A stretch of DNA of 64,000 nucleotides from Macrobrachium rosenbergii (GCF_040412425.1 NC_089755.1:54160798-54224797), one strand, 5' to 3'. Positions 38,101-48,853 are shown, counted from the first letter of the stretch. Numbers and translations: made by a program. The notes: generated from the letters alone by a model not told the origin.

Positions 38101-40246
38101 AAGTAAAAATGCAAAGAAAATGAGAAATCATTTCCACCTGAGAAACCTCATCAACATCCAAAGTCATTACCTGTAAGGAGATGACGCGCCCCCAGCAACG
38201 CTTCCTCCGAGATCTGGCAAGAGAGTCTTGGCGTCTTCATTCTTCAACGTGGGCCACTGTTTGGACCATATCATCTGCAAAGAGGAACAAGATTTCCTTT
38301 ACTGGTTACGCTCTAGCTTCCAAATAATCAGTAGGTCACTTTTCTGTTCTGGGCCAAACAGCTTTATTGACTGAAAATTGTATAAGACAGAAACAGGCCT
38401 GTTCTGACCATATCCTCTGCAAAGATATACAATATTCCTTTACTGGTAGAGGGCTCTAGCTTCCAAATAATCAATAGGTCACTTTCCTGTTCTGGACCAA
38501 ACAGCTTTATTGACTGAAAATTGTATAAGACAGAAACAGGCCTGTTCTGACCATATCATCTGCAAAGATATACAATATTCCTTTACTGGTAGAGGGCTCT
38601 TAGCTTCAAAATAATCAGTAGGTCACTTTCCTGTTCTTGACTAAACAGCTTTATTGACTGAAAATTGTATCAGAGAGAGACAGACCTGTTTTGACTATAT
38701 GATCTGCAAATAGAAACAAGATCTCTTTACTGGTAGTCTAGCTTCAAAATAACCATTAGGTCATTTTCCTGTTCTGGACTAAATCTCTTTATAGGGATCT
38801 AGCTTGTAAATAACCATTAGGTCACTTTACTGTGCTTGACTAAACAGCTTTATAGACTAAAAATTAAAATTATATAAGACAAGCAGACCTGTTTTAACCG
38901 TATCATCTGTAAACAGAACAAGATTCCTTTACTGGTTACGCTCTAGCTTCAAAATAATCATTAGATTACTCTCCTGTTCTGGACTAAACAGTTTTATTGA
39001 CTGACAACTGTTTTATAAACAGGAAAATAGTAAAAGTTGATGGTGTAAGAATCAGAACTCTGAAAGAAAAATCTTTGGTTGAAGTCAGGTTCGAATATAT
39101 TAACTAAAAAAAAAAAAAAAAAAATTGGCGTGTGAGTGGCCAAGATTTTCAGAAGAGTCGAACGGGAATAGGGGGCGGCAAAAAAAAAAAAAAAATGAAT
39201 TCCTGAGGCAGTTCTGTTCTTTTCTGTTTCCATGAAGGGGTGCTGATATTCTGACATTAGCTTTTAATTACAGAACATATATTGTAGCTGCTGCTTTGTA
39301 GATTTTAAGGTATTCGTTTCATTCCTTTACGATTTTCTTGTGTCTGTTTTCCCTAGCAAAATCTTGAGAAGAAGAAGAAGAAGAAGAAGAAGAAGAAGAA
39401 GAAGAAGAAGAAGAAGAAGAAGGAGGAGGAGGAGGAGCTTTTCAGCTCAGCTAGAACAGAAGCGCCTGTCTTCCCCTCAGAGCGCCCTAACTCCCCGTTC
39501 ACAGCTCGATATAAAGAAAATGGACTCTTGGTAATCCGTTCCGAATCACATATCGTAAAAATTCCGCCATGAATTATTCAGGAATCAAACACAGCCAGCG
39601 CCAAGGGTAATCTTTATAATCGATTAAGGGCCTGAAACATCATAAAGAGTCATTGTGGCGAGAGAGCTGGAGCTGGACGCCCTAAAATAAAAAAAAAGAA
39701 GAGGAGGAACGAGAAGCGCCTTGGTTTACCGCACACATCTTTTACGAAAGCCATTCCTCACAGTCAGTGATTTATGGTCTAATGTCCTTTGGCTGTTCGC
39801 CTATTCGTAATGCAAACACATATACGGGGCACGTGTCCCCCTCCTCTGCAGTGACATGCATACCAGTATGAAAATGTGTATGTATACAAATGTATGTATA
39901 AGCTGAACCTAGGTCTAGAGAATACAGTGAACACCGGTCTCCAGTGAAGCTCGTTCCGTTTTCTCTTGATTTCTTAATCTTGTTCCCATTCTCTTATAAC
40001 CACTTCCTCACACCGTCGTTTTCTCTTTATGTCTTCATCTTATTCCCCATTCTCTTGCTGAGCTTCTTCCTATTCTCATATCACACTGTGGCCAGCCGAT
40101 AGCTGCATAACATTTCGAGCAAACAATTAATTTTTGCCATAGACTGGTTTAGCCGGGCTCTTCGGCGGCCAATTTATATTCATACTGGAGCATTAGTACG
40201 GAGGTTGAGGCGTGACCAATGACCTGCCTGATCTCAGCTGCCAGTG

Positions 40247-40300
<54 letters not shown>

Positions 40301-41854
40301 TTCTTAAATTTATTTTACAGATATATTATCACTCAAACTCTTATGGTAAAAAATGAATTTAGTAACTCTATCAGTAGGCCTATGATTAGACAAAAGCAGA
40401 TTTTGCTTTCTTTCTCTCTCTCTCCACACTTCTTAAACTTATTTTAGATATATTATCATTCAACCTCTTTAGGTAAAAAATGAATTGCGTAACTCTATTA
40501 GTAGGCCTATGCTCTGAAACATACTTTACAAGTACATTATCACTGAATCTCCTAGGATAAAAAAAATGATGAACTGAGTAGCTCTTTCAATAGGTTTATG
40601 CTCATACGATGTCTGAATACATTTTTTTTTAGCTGTACCGAAATACATGTCTTTATATTAAAAAATGAAAGCCGTATTCGTAATTTGTACAGCTCTCAAT
40701 GGTGACACTGTAACGATCTCAATGCGTGTCACACGCTACTTAATTGAACTTAATCGATTACATTACAAAATATTCCTTTTTTTTTTTGAAATTGTTTTAG
40801 ATAAAAGATGTCTCATTAGTGAGTAATATTTAGTTATGCCTGGCAGACTCTATTGGGTTACAGAGAGGAAGTACAAGGAAGTCAAAATTGATTGGTGGAG
40901 TGTTTAAAGACGTGAAAGCAAAAAGCGATTACAGCTCTCTAGACCGTGTTCACGGGGCGGTGCAATACTCTTCCTGTGATTGCTGCGACTCCGGCGTTTA
41001 CGGCGGCAAATAAATATCCTAATACGTTTACTTTCCCGTGTTCGCTGAATTAGAGCCACAATTCGGTACATCTCAGAAAATGGAATCAGAAGCGACGCCA
41101 TTACCTGCCATTGATTCAGAGGTAAAAGTGTTGGCTGAGCACACTTTGGCGAGTTCACAAATTACAGAGTCGTCACAGAGTCTGCGTCAGATGATTGTTC
41201 TGAACAGGGCCTCCCCCGCCCTGCCCCAAGATGCCCCTGGAACCACGATATATATATATATCCCCCCAGCAGGATTCTTGGTCCTTTTTGTCGAGAATTA
41301 TGACCTGACGCGCGCGCAACGACGCGATGTGGGTAATTCGAAATCGGTATGACAAACACTGCGATCGACCCACGGTCGTTCATATTTGATGAATCTCACT
41401 ACTGTCTTACGCTGCTTTTACCGTGGGACTCTTTAAAAGCCTCACGCGGCATTGAGCAGAGATTGCCCTCAATCTGAAATTCATTAATATTCCATCGTGT
41501 TCCCTGACATAAGGTTGATCGTACTACACGGAGGAATTTCATCAATCATTTGAAAAGTGAAATTTGTACCGATTTGGTGACTTGATAATCAAGGCTGATT
41601 CGCCACGCCCTTCCAATGGAGCTACTTCGAGTTCGAGTGTTACTTTGGCGGAGTAACAGAGGAGCAAGGTCGCAAAAAAAAGGAGCTTGCGACTTCCAGT
41701 GTAGGTGTTACTTGACTGGTGTAACATACGAGGGTATCACAAAAAAAAAGGAAGCTGGGAAAGTTAAATGTTCCTGGTACGGAACAATTTCCAGGCGAAA
41801 CAGGTCTTTGACTTCCTTCACTGATACAGAAAAGATAGATAAATACAAACTACC

Positions 41855-41917
<63 letters not shown>

Positions 41918-42030
41918 TTCCAGTCTGAAGGATAGGCTAAGTTAGGCAAGATTTCCAAGTGGGTGGTACGGATGGCCGTGATGATAAGGATGGTGATATG
42001 GTGCACTTGTGGCCGGAGATCTTATGATGC

Positions 42031-42062
<32 letters not shown>

Positions 42063-42212
42063 GTGGTGGTGACGACGACGGAACTTTAAAGGGCAGGAAG
42101 GAGATAAAGTTCTGTGTAGGGGGGCGGGAAGGAGGGGCAGAGGATAGGCTGGTGTCAGGGAAAGAAGGTCCCTTCTTAGCTGGCAGTCTGTTGGCAAGAA
42201 AACGCAACTGGA

Positions 42213-42283
<71 letters not shown>

Positions 42284-43061
42284 TGTGTGTGTGTGTGTGT
42301 GCGAGTCTTCTCCTCCTTGGCCACCATGAACTGTGCCATAAACCAAAATGTCTGCGCCATAACTCTGGGGGTCTACGATCCCCGGCGCAAATAAAAGGCG
42401 AAGGAGGACCGCTCGAAGACAAATAAAAGCGACCGTAACTCGGTCGTAAATCAGCTGCCTCAACAAATTGAGATTGGCACGCCGCCTCTTGGAATTTCAA
42501 AGCAGGTAATAAGGCCCGTGATTGGCTATCCCGTGACCGGGAATATGATCCAAGACGTGTGATTGGCTGACTTTGACCAGGAGCTCCCATATCATGAATT
42601 GACCAATAAGATTACAAATGACTCAGTCCTACTCCTATTCCTCCCGCCGGAGGAGAGAGAGAGAGGGGGGGGGGGCCCTTATGAAAGATATAGACGCCTT
42701 TGTTTGGGTGATTTCGAACGCCGAGGCGTCATAAATTTCTTTTATGGCGCCATTTTGTTGTTGGACATCTGAACTCCGGGATATTTTTTCAATTCTTTGC
42801 CCAGATTTCCCGACGAAGGAGTTCATTCGTCCAAGTTCCGTCGTCAAGTCTAGTTTCTTAAGTACTTTCGTTAGTGTTCAAGTTCTAGGATGTCACTTCT
42901 CCAGTCTTCATATGCCCAAGTTTCGTAAGTGGCACCACCCCGTTCTCTCTCTCTCTCTCTTCCAACGTCAAGTTTAGTTCTAAGTACCTTCATTCTTGCC
43001 AACTTTTAGATGACATTTCCAGTCTTCATGTACGTGAAGATTCATAAGTGCTACCACCCCT

Positions 43062-43111
<50 letters not shown>

Positions 43112-43957
43112 AATTCCATTGTCAAGTTACGTTCAAAGTACTTTCGTTAGTGTCAACTTATAGATGACATTTCCAATCTTCATATACATAAAGATTCATA
43201 AGTTCCAACACTCCTTCTTCATATACATAAAGATTCATAAGTTCCAACACTCTTTCTCTCTATGAGGCTTTACTCTTGAAGTGACTCCTCTCTCTTCTCT
43301 CTCTCTCTCTTAGGACTTGAACTTGGCTCTCTTGAGAGAGAGAGAGAGATATCGTCAAGTTTAGTTCTAAGAGAGAGAAGAGTAACATTATACAAACAAT
43401 ATTTTTTTTGCCAACTTCTAGAAAAAGACATTTCCAATCTTCAGTTTTAGTTGAAATAAAGATTTTGCATTCGTTCAAAAAGAAATCACACACTCCTTTT
43501 CTCTCTCATCATACATCTAATCCAACTTTATCACTTGCACTCTGTTCTCTCTTAATCAACTCTACCCCAGTTTGTCTTAAGGAAAACAAATGACTCCTAT
43601 CCGTATTCGACAGCCAAAGAGGGCCCCGGGGCATAGTTCCTGCATGGATAATATTGTCAAGTACTGAGTCTGAGAGATCGATGTTAGCATCTCGTTGTCT
43701 TATCCTCTGATGAATGGGGTATATATATATATAATTATATATATATATTAATGAGATATATAGAGAGAGAGAAAGAAAACACAAAAACCCCAGAATAGAG
43801 AAGAGAAGAACAAGACAAATAGAGAAAAAGAGAGATGGTGGCACCTAAAAATCCTATGAGACTTTTCGAACAGGGAGGTTGAAGTGACACCTTAACAATA
43901 AGTTATAGGCACTGAACAGAAAATGGTAAATAAACTTAGGACTTGAACTTGGCGATG

Positions 43958-44036
<79 letters not shown>

Positions 44037-44857
44037 CATAACATTATGAAAAAACAATGCATTTTGCTAAAATAGAATTCAGAAAAAAGGTACTGAAAAT
44101 TCAGTTTAGTTGTAATTTATGGCTTTGCTTTTGTTGATGTTCATCAAAAACAAAAAAAAAACTATATTTTATATAAAAATAGATAATCTTATGAACTCAC
44201 AAATCACACAATTGTGCACACACAATATTAGTATATACAATAAAATGAAAATAATCCAGCTTTATTTAATAAAAACTTTTCTGTAAATTAATACAACGAC
44301 TACCAGGCGATGAGGACAGTTAGCTAATAAAAAGCTTGTAACCTTTTCTGAATAAATTTTAGTTAATAAATACCATCCTTTCAACCTTTAAAAAAAAAAA
44401 TTACTAATAAAAATTGCATATAACACACAATACATATACATATATTAGTATAAAAATTTATATATATATGTAACCTATCAATATATAAAAATTTTATAGA
44501 TATATATATATATATATATATATATAAACACAAAACACAAAAAAATCAGGGAATAGTAAAAGAGAAGAACAAGACAAATATGAAAAACAAGTCTGACCAA
44601 TCCTAAAAATCCTATGTGACTTTCGAGCAGGGCAATAAGGAAACACATTGAAGGTACAAAAAAAAGTTAACAATAAAGTTATAGAGATGAACAGAAAATG
44701 GTAAAAAAAACCATGCAAACTGTCTACCACATGGAGGAAGAATTGAGAGAGAGAGAGAGGAAGAGAGAGAGAGAGAGAGAGAGAGAGATCGAGATGAGAA
44801 CTGAGAAATCTTTCCTTTTGGTCTTTTGATAGCTTTTTATCTCTTTGTCCTCCCAGA

Positions 44858-44925
<68 letters not shown>

Positions 44926-44961
44926 GGAAAATTTAGAATATATGTATGAAGCCCTTTGTAA

Positions 44962-45027
<66 letters not shown>

Positions 45028-45063
45028 GAAAAGAACACATGCATGAAGTATAAGGCATAGGGA

Positions 45064-45102
<39 letters not shown>

Positions 45103-45188
45103 ATTGGTATAAAGGGGATCGGTGTTATACTGTGTTCTCTGACGTTTCAGGTCATCTTCAGGATGTCCATTCATATCCCGATGTTCAT
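28822..45188 (-). CDS. Pax2/5/8 (shaven)-like transcription factor, seven C-terminal coding exons
   Basis: Seven minus-strand exons (45188-45103, 38274-38171, 37414-37269, 36799-36692, 31837-31460, 30376-30272, 29132-28822) join in frame, giving about 411 residues to a TAA. The first has [18 protein letters not shown], resembling the KRKR...YTDP segment after the Pax2/5/8 octapeptide. Next come [13 protein letters not shown] (cf. LTPGLDEVK), [11 protein letters not shown] (cf. ASTTLPGYPPH) and [19 protein letters not shown] (cf. the SPYSHPQYxxYN transactivation region), in the family's order. A His-rich and an Asn/Gly/Thr-rich stretch are added. Pax2/5/8 proteins are nuclear regulators of sense-organ and neural development. 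The DNA-binding paired domain is not in the window, so the assignment rests on weak C-terminal motifs recalled from memory. That the exons are coding is much surer than the family. Confidence 0.6.
29156..29562 (-). repeat. Minisatellite 1 (about 20-bp unit), intron f-g
   Basis: Around twenty imperfect copies of 'ttaaggacaatag' units, starting about 25 bases upstream of exon g's acceptor. Confidence 0.85.
29563..30245 (-). repeat. Minisatellite 2 (about 110-130-bp unit), intron f-g
   Basis: Five to six imperfect units containing 'ggagaaactaaccaaa', 'aacatactatgagtattttt' and 'aaaatctcattctaaatatg'. It fills the intron up to about 25 bases from exon f's donor. Confidence 0.85.
30272..30376 (-). 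CDS. Pax-like exon f, Tyr-rich (symmetric, phase 1-1)
   Basis: 105 bases, acceptor CCTCGTTTCAG, donor GTAAGT. It encodes [19 protein letters not shown] and [15 protein letters not shown], typical of an aromatic activation domain. Confidence 0.85.
30470..30832 (-). repeat. Minisatellite 3 (about 55-bp unit), intron e-f
   Basis: Six or seven units of 'cactccaaaaattcctagag' plus 'aatgatctcttttaattttt' with increasing homogeneity to the right. Confidence 0.85.
30936..30994. repeat. (TA)n microsatellite
   Basis: About 29 TA units in intron e-f. An A29 run follows at 31267-31295. Confidence 0.95.
31460..31837 (-). CDS. Pax-like exon e, His-rich (symmetric, phase 1-1)
   Basis: 378 bases, acceptor ATCCGCACGTCAG, donor GTAAGT. 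It encodes [20 protein letters not shown], a region with repeated [11 protein letters not shown]-type units, then [12 protein letters not shown]. About fifteen histidines fall within roughly 45 residues. Confidence 0.8.
31990..32345 (-). repeat. Minisatellite 4 (about 110-bp unit), intron d-e
   Basis: Three units, each with 'tttgaaactcctgatatatg', 'ggaactcggccctgg' and 'aatcaccaatggggcc'. The array starts about 150 bases upstream of exon e. Confidence 0.85.
33170..33298. repeat. (TA)n microsatellite pair
   Basis: 33170-33223 and 33252-33298, split by a TTGGGTTA block. Confidence 0.95.
33732..33894. repeat. (TTA)n and (TAA)n microsatellites
   Basis: 33732-33780 reads TTA and 33844-33894 reads TAA on the same strand. 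The two are complementary and could fold into a hairpin with a 63-base loop. Confidence 0.95.
34308..34775. repeat. Three (GA)n arrays with duplicated flanks
   Basis: GA arrays at 34308-34358, 34592-34668 and 34718-34775. The flank 'aacatatctt(g/a)ctcagg' plus 'ttggcctcgt' occurs after both the second and the third array, so array and flank were duplicated together. Confidence 0.9.
35081..35141. repeat. (GA)n microsatellite
   Basis: 30 GA units in intron d-e. Confidence 0.97.
36154..36660 (-). repeat. Minisatellite 5 (about 62-bp unit), intron d-e
   Basis: Eight imperfect units built from 'gacctgtcttac', 'gttgttaaatgagatatagc', 'taggagtaaggattagg' and 'aaaaaggtgggg'. The array ends about 30 bases from exon d's donor. 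Confidence 0.9.
36692..36799 (-). CDS. Pax-like exon d (symmetric, phase 1-1)
   Basis: 108 bases, acceptor CCTTCTGCAG, donor GTGAGT. It encodes [19 protein letters not shown] and a Gln-ending segment. The first and last phases are equal, so it could be skipped without a frameshift. Confidence 0.82.
37269..37414 (-). CDS. Pax-like exon c
   Basis: 146 bases, acceptor GCCCATTGCAG, donor GTGAGT. It encodes a Ser/Tyr-rich segment ([32 protein letters not shown]). Confidence 0.8.
37445..37995 (-). repeat. Minisatellite 6 (about 19-bp unit), intron b-c
   Basis: Around 27 imperfect units of 'gatggagatcacataaat', starting about 30 bases upstream of exon c's acceptor. Confidence 0.9.
38171..38274 (-). 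CDS. Pax-like exon b
   Basis: 104 bases, acceptor CCTCTTTGCAG, donor GTAATG. It encodes [20 protein letters not shown] and [14 protein letters not shown]. Its acceptor sequence is repeated in the minisatellite directly upstream of it. Confidence 0.8.
38262..39015 (-). repeat. Minisatellite 7 (about 140-bp unit) that includes exon b's 3' splice site
   Basis: Five imperfect units. Each has 'ccatatcatctgcaaag' (the reverse complement of CTTTGCAG plus the first exon bases), 'attcctttactggt', 'ataatcagtaggtcac' and 'aacagctttattgactgaaa'. The first unit overlaps the real acceptor of exon b at 38274-38275. Splice-site copies lie near 38407, 38551, 38692 and 38897. Confidence 0.88.
39366..39436. 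repeat. (GAA)n/(GGA)n microsatellite
   Basis: About 18 GAA units, then five GGA units. Confidence 0.97.
40248..40605 (+). repeat. (CT)n plus tandem repeat of about 130 bp
   Basis: (CT)23 at 40248-40294, then three units containing 'cttcttaaa(c/t)ttattttaga', 'tatattatcactcaa', 'ggtaaaaaatgaatt' and 'agtaggcctatg'. Confidence 0.8.
41858..41915. repeat. (GA)n microsatellite
   Basis: About 29 GA units in intron a-b. Confidence 0.97.
42025..42077. repeat. (GAT)n microsatellite
   Basis: GAT units grading into GGT and GAC units. Confidence 0.9.
42216..42301. repeat. Compound (GA)n(GT)n microsatellite
   Basis: (GA)32 directly followed by (GT)10. Confidence 0.97.
42838..43260 (+). repeat. Tandem repeat of about 160 bp with embedded (CT)n
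   Basis: Three to four units sharing 'cgtcaagttta', 'taagtactttcgttagtgt', 'gatgacatttccagtcttca' and 'gattcataagt', each followed by a CT array of different length (longest at 43063-43107). Confidence 0.8.
43963..44034. repeat. (GA)n microsatellite
   Basis: GA array with one missing base near 43989. Confidence 0.95.
44744..45101. repeat. Cluster of (GA)n arrays ending at the donor of Pax-like exon a
   Basis: GA arrays at 44744-44788, 44863-44923, 44964-45024 and 45070-45096. The last is (CT)n on the gene strand and begins directly after GTAAGT of the exon a donor. Confidence 0.95.
45103..45188 (-). CDS. Pax-like exon a (first one visible)
   Basis: 86 bases, acceptor TCTTTTTTCAG, donor GTAAGT. 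It encodes [18 protein letters not shown] and [11 protein letters not shown]. It begins in phase 1 (needs one base from an upstream exon) and ends in phase 0. The intron after it starts GTAAGT followed at once by (CT)n. Confidence 0.7.
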
Positions 45189-45359
45189 CTGAAAAAAGAG
45201 AACAAATAACTACTTATGTTTTATTCAGCTGAAAAATTTTTTTTTAGATTTATTTGTGTATTAACTGATTTTATCAGGTCTTAATTTAATTGTGCAAGGA
45301 AGAATGATTAGTATATGAAATTTCAAAATAAAAAAAACCTTTAGTTAATAAAAATTTTA

Positions 45360-45735
45360 CTTATAAAAAAGTATATTTAACCTAGTGCCAGGGAGAAGGG
45401 TTAGCAGATGACATAAAAGAATTAGCTAATAAAAATTGTACTTTCAACCTTTCAATTCCGAAAAAAAATTTTAGTTAATAAAAATTGTACTTTCAACCTT
45501 TCAATTTCGAAAAAAAAAAATTTAGCTAATAAAAATTGCACTTTCAACCTTTCAATCTCGAAACAAAATTTTAGCTAAAAAAACTTTTACTTTCAACCTT
45601 TCAATTCCGAAAAATTTTTTTAGATAATAAAAATTCTACTTTCAGCCTTTCAATTTCGAAAAAAAAAATGTTGGCTAGTAAAAACTACTTTCAACGCAAG
45701 TATAATGAACCTTTCAATCATCGTGACGTCTAGCC
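45360..45735 (-). repeat. Minisatellite 8 (about 52-bp unit)
   Basis: About seven units of 'ttagctaataaaaattgtac' plus 'tttcaacctttcaattccga' with A-runs, about 170 bases upstream of exon a. Confidence 0.88.
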
Positions 45736-46965
45736 AAATATTAAAAATCTTGCAATTACAGGAAAAACAGTATTTTGATGTTCAAACGGTTACACTGCAA
45801 TTAAGGAAAACATGGAAATAATACATAAAAATACAGTATTTTGAGATACATTAATTACATTAAAATTTCAAAAAAAAAAAAACCAGTATTTTGGGGTGTT
45901 CAAACTGTCTCTGCTTTCACATTCTCAGTATTTTGGGGATGTTCAAACGGTTCATTCTTTCAGGACTGAAAAAAGTATTTTGGGGTGTTCATGATAAATT
46001 CATCGTGAAAAACTGTAACTTGGGGATGTAATCTTTTACACTTTTGGTCTTTATGATGAAAAACAGTATTTTTATCTTCTTTCTCTTCCCTGCTTTCAGT
46101 TATATGAAAAACAGTATTTTGGGGATGTTCAAACGGTTACACTGCTTTCAGTTATATGAAAAACAGTATTTTGGGGGTGTTCAAGTATTTAAATTGCTTT
46201 CAATTACAGGAAAAACAGTATTTTGGGGATGTTCAAACGGTTACCCTGCACAGATATGAAAAAGAGTATTTTGCAGGGATTTTGGTCTATATGGACACTG
46301 CTTTCATTTATAGAGAAAACAGTATTTTGAGGTGTTCAAGAGAAAGAGAGAGAGAATTAGAGGAAAAACAGTATTTTGGTCTTATAGCCGAATTACACTT
46401 ATTAGCCCTCAGAAAAACAGTATTTTGAGGGAGTTCAAACCAGCCCTTTTTTCAGTTATATGAAAAAAGTATTTTGGCCCTGTTCAGTAATGTCACCCAC
46501 CTTTAAAATAACAGTATTTTGACAAAGTCAAGTATTTAAATTGCTTTGTTAGGCAAAACAATGGAGAATGTTCAAACTATGTTATGTTTATGCAGTGGAC
46601 CCTATTGACATCAAATCAGTATTTTTGGGGTCTAACCAACACTGCTTTCAAATACAAGAAAAACAGTATTTTGGTATTCAAATGTTGAAATTGCTTTCAA
46701 TCACGGGAAAAACAGTATTTTGGGGGTGTTCAAATATTTAAATTGCTTTCAATTACAGGAAAAACGGTATTTTGGGGGTATTTATATGTTGAACTTGCTT
46801 TCATCTACAAGAAAAACAGTATTTTGGGGGCATGCAAATATTAAAACTGCTTTCAATTACAGGAAAAACAGTATTTTGGGGTATTCAAATATTTAAATTG
46901 CTTTCAATTACAGGAAAAACAGTATTTTGGTGGTACTGAAGTGTTTAAATAGTGATTGCTTGTAT
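45736..46965 (-). repeat. Satellite 9 (about 50-58-bp unit), 1.2 kb
   Basis: Roughly twenty imperfect units with 'aaaaacagtattttggggg', 'tgttcaaa' and 'ttgctttcaattacagg'. It abuts minisatellite 8 but is unrelated in sequence. Confidence 0.9.
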
Positions 46966-47482
46966 TTGCGTATATGTAAATATGTCTAGCTCTTGAGATC
47001 AAGGGTCTTTGACATAAAATCTACGGTAGACATAAGCCTACAATCAAATACAAGAAACGCGGTAATTTTGGGATTATTCAAATGTCGAAATAGTGCTTGA
47101 TTGCATCTGTGTATATGTAAATATGTGTCCAAGACTTGGGTGCATAGTTACGTATGTGACTGTATGCAAACATATACTAATGCCGTATGATACTGAATTT
47201 ACTATACTTCTGGAATAACTTAAACACAAAGTTATTCCCAAGGTATGGTGAATTAGATATTTGTGACTAAAAAAAGTTACGAATATGCAAGTGACAAAAA
47301 GAATTTTTGTAAGATGCCGTAAGCTTGTCAAGACGGGGTTATACTCAGCAAAACTTGAAAAAAAGTGTAATTCATTGATAAACGACAAACAAAGCCACAT
47401 TGGATCGCTCCGTCATTACTTAGCGAAACAAGCAGCTCAAACAACGCTTGTAGCGAAGCCCAAACAAACCGCTAGATAGCCC

Positions 47483-47483
<1 letters not shown>

Positions 47484-47528
<45 letters not shown>
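47484..47528. repeat. (GA)n microsatellite
   Basis: 22 GA units. Confidence 0.95.
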
Positions 47529-47530
<2 letters not shown>

Positions 47531-47781
47531 AGTATGACAAAGATGAGGCCACCGACGATGAGTGGATTTGCTAATCCGAGTGATAATCATGACCACAGCA
47601 CAACGCCTGGAGGGAAGAGTCGAAATTAGAAAGCGCACCGAGGGATGCCTGGCGAATGTCATAAGGATTCCCCCAGGGGATGTCACCACAAAGCAAGTCA
47701 GAAAATGGAAAGGCTGCCTGGGAAGGAGGAGGAGGAGGAGGGAGGAGGAGGCGCCCTATTGAATTAGGAGGGGCCGTATCT

Positions 47782-47783
<2 letters not shown>

Positions 47784-47835
<52 letters not shown>

Positions 47836-47906
47836 CGCTTCGTAGGCTAAAGTCGACGTCATGATTTGAAGGGAAAGGCCAAAATCTCGGCGCGGTGAAC
47901 ACTGTC

Positions 47907-47985
<79 letters not shown>
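47784..47985. repeat. (CT)n and (GA)n in opposite orientation
   Basis: (CT)24 at 47784-47832 and (GA)37 at 47911-47985, 78 bases apart. They are complementary and can pair within one strand. Confidence 0.95.
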
Positions 47986-47987
<2 letters not shown>

Positions 47988-48070
47988 TCGGAGCTTCGTG
48001 TGCCTTTGCACTCATTTGCCTATACGCGAAGCAATCTTCATAATCCATCGTTCTCTGACTGTCTCTCCCC

Positions 48071-48124
<54 letters not shown>
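48071..48124. repeat. (TTA)n microsatellite
   Basis: 18 TTA units. Confidence 0.97.
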
Positions 48125-48297
48125 CATCTCCCTTTGTCTGACGTTCGTAGATCTCTCTGGCCAAGCAGACAGAAAGGCGAAGACGTTAATCCATTCTCTT
48201 TGATAATTAACTGCCTGGCAGGAGATGATCTCATTTTGAAAGGTAATAAAAAGTTTCTCCCGAAAGTTTTGGGACACTGGAAGGGGAAAGGATTTTG

Positions 48298-48350
48298 ACG
48301 GGGGAGGGGGATGAGGGGGGGGGGATAAGAGAGGGGGTTGGGGGTGGCAC
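48298..48350 (+). repeat. G-rich tract
   Basis: Runs of five to twelve G separated by short A/T spacers; G-quadruplex potential. Confidence 0.6.
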
Positions 48351-48759
48351 CAGGAGGAAATAAAACCCCCTTGGTCCACCCCATCCCCACTTGCTTAAAT
48401 AATTTTTTTATTTTATTTTCATTCGTTTAAAAAGAATAAAATAGTTGGTTGTGAAGTGTTTGGCAAAGGACGGGAAATGTCGCGTTTTTTTTTCTAGTGA
48501 ATTAAAAAAAGATTAAATAAGTATGTTAGTGAATTAAAAAAAAGGATTAAATAATTACGAAATGACGAATAGTTCTACACGGAGTTAAACGTTATAGAGT
48601 AATAGCATAATCTAATTTTTATTTTGCCGAGCCTGAATGACAGCACAAGGAGAATAGTAGAACAGTATTTCCGAGAAACATTCAAGTACTTTCTACAACG
48701 CTACAATGTTACTGAGAAAAAGATACGGCACTGGTGTGAGATCGTATCGTATAAAGCCA

Positions 48760-48853
48760 TAAAACGTAGAAGCATTATTAAAACGTATAAAATGCCATGT
48801 ATTTTAAACACAGAAGCATTATTAAAACGCATAAAATGCCACCTGTTTTAAAA
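48760..48853 (+). repeat. 46-bp tandem duplication
   Basis: 'agaagcattattaaaacg' plus 'tataaaatgcca' occurs twice in succession. Confidence 0.75.

Noticed and set aside
28822..38274. Eyes absent or NK-type homeodomain protein as the identity of the Pax-like exons
   Set aside because: Eya shares Tyr-rich stretches but lacks the KRQR...YTDP-like and LTPxxxxVK order. No Eya phosphatase domain or homeodomain exon was found.
36154..46965. Regularly spaced repeats considered as a CRISPR-like array
   Set aside because: The organism is eukaryotic, the units are tandem with no unique spacers, and no cas genes are present.
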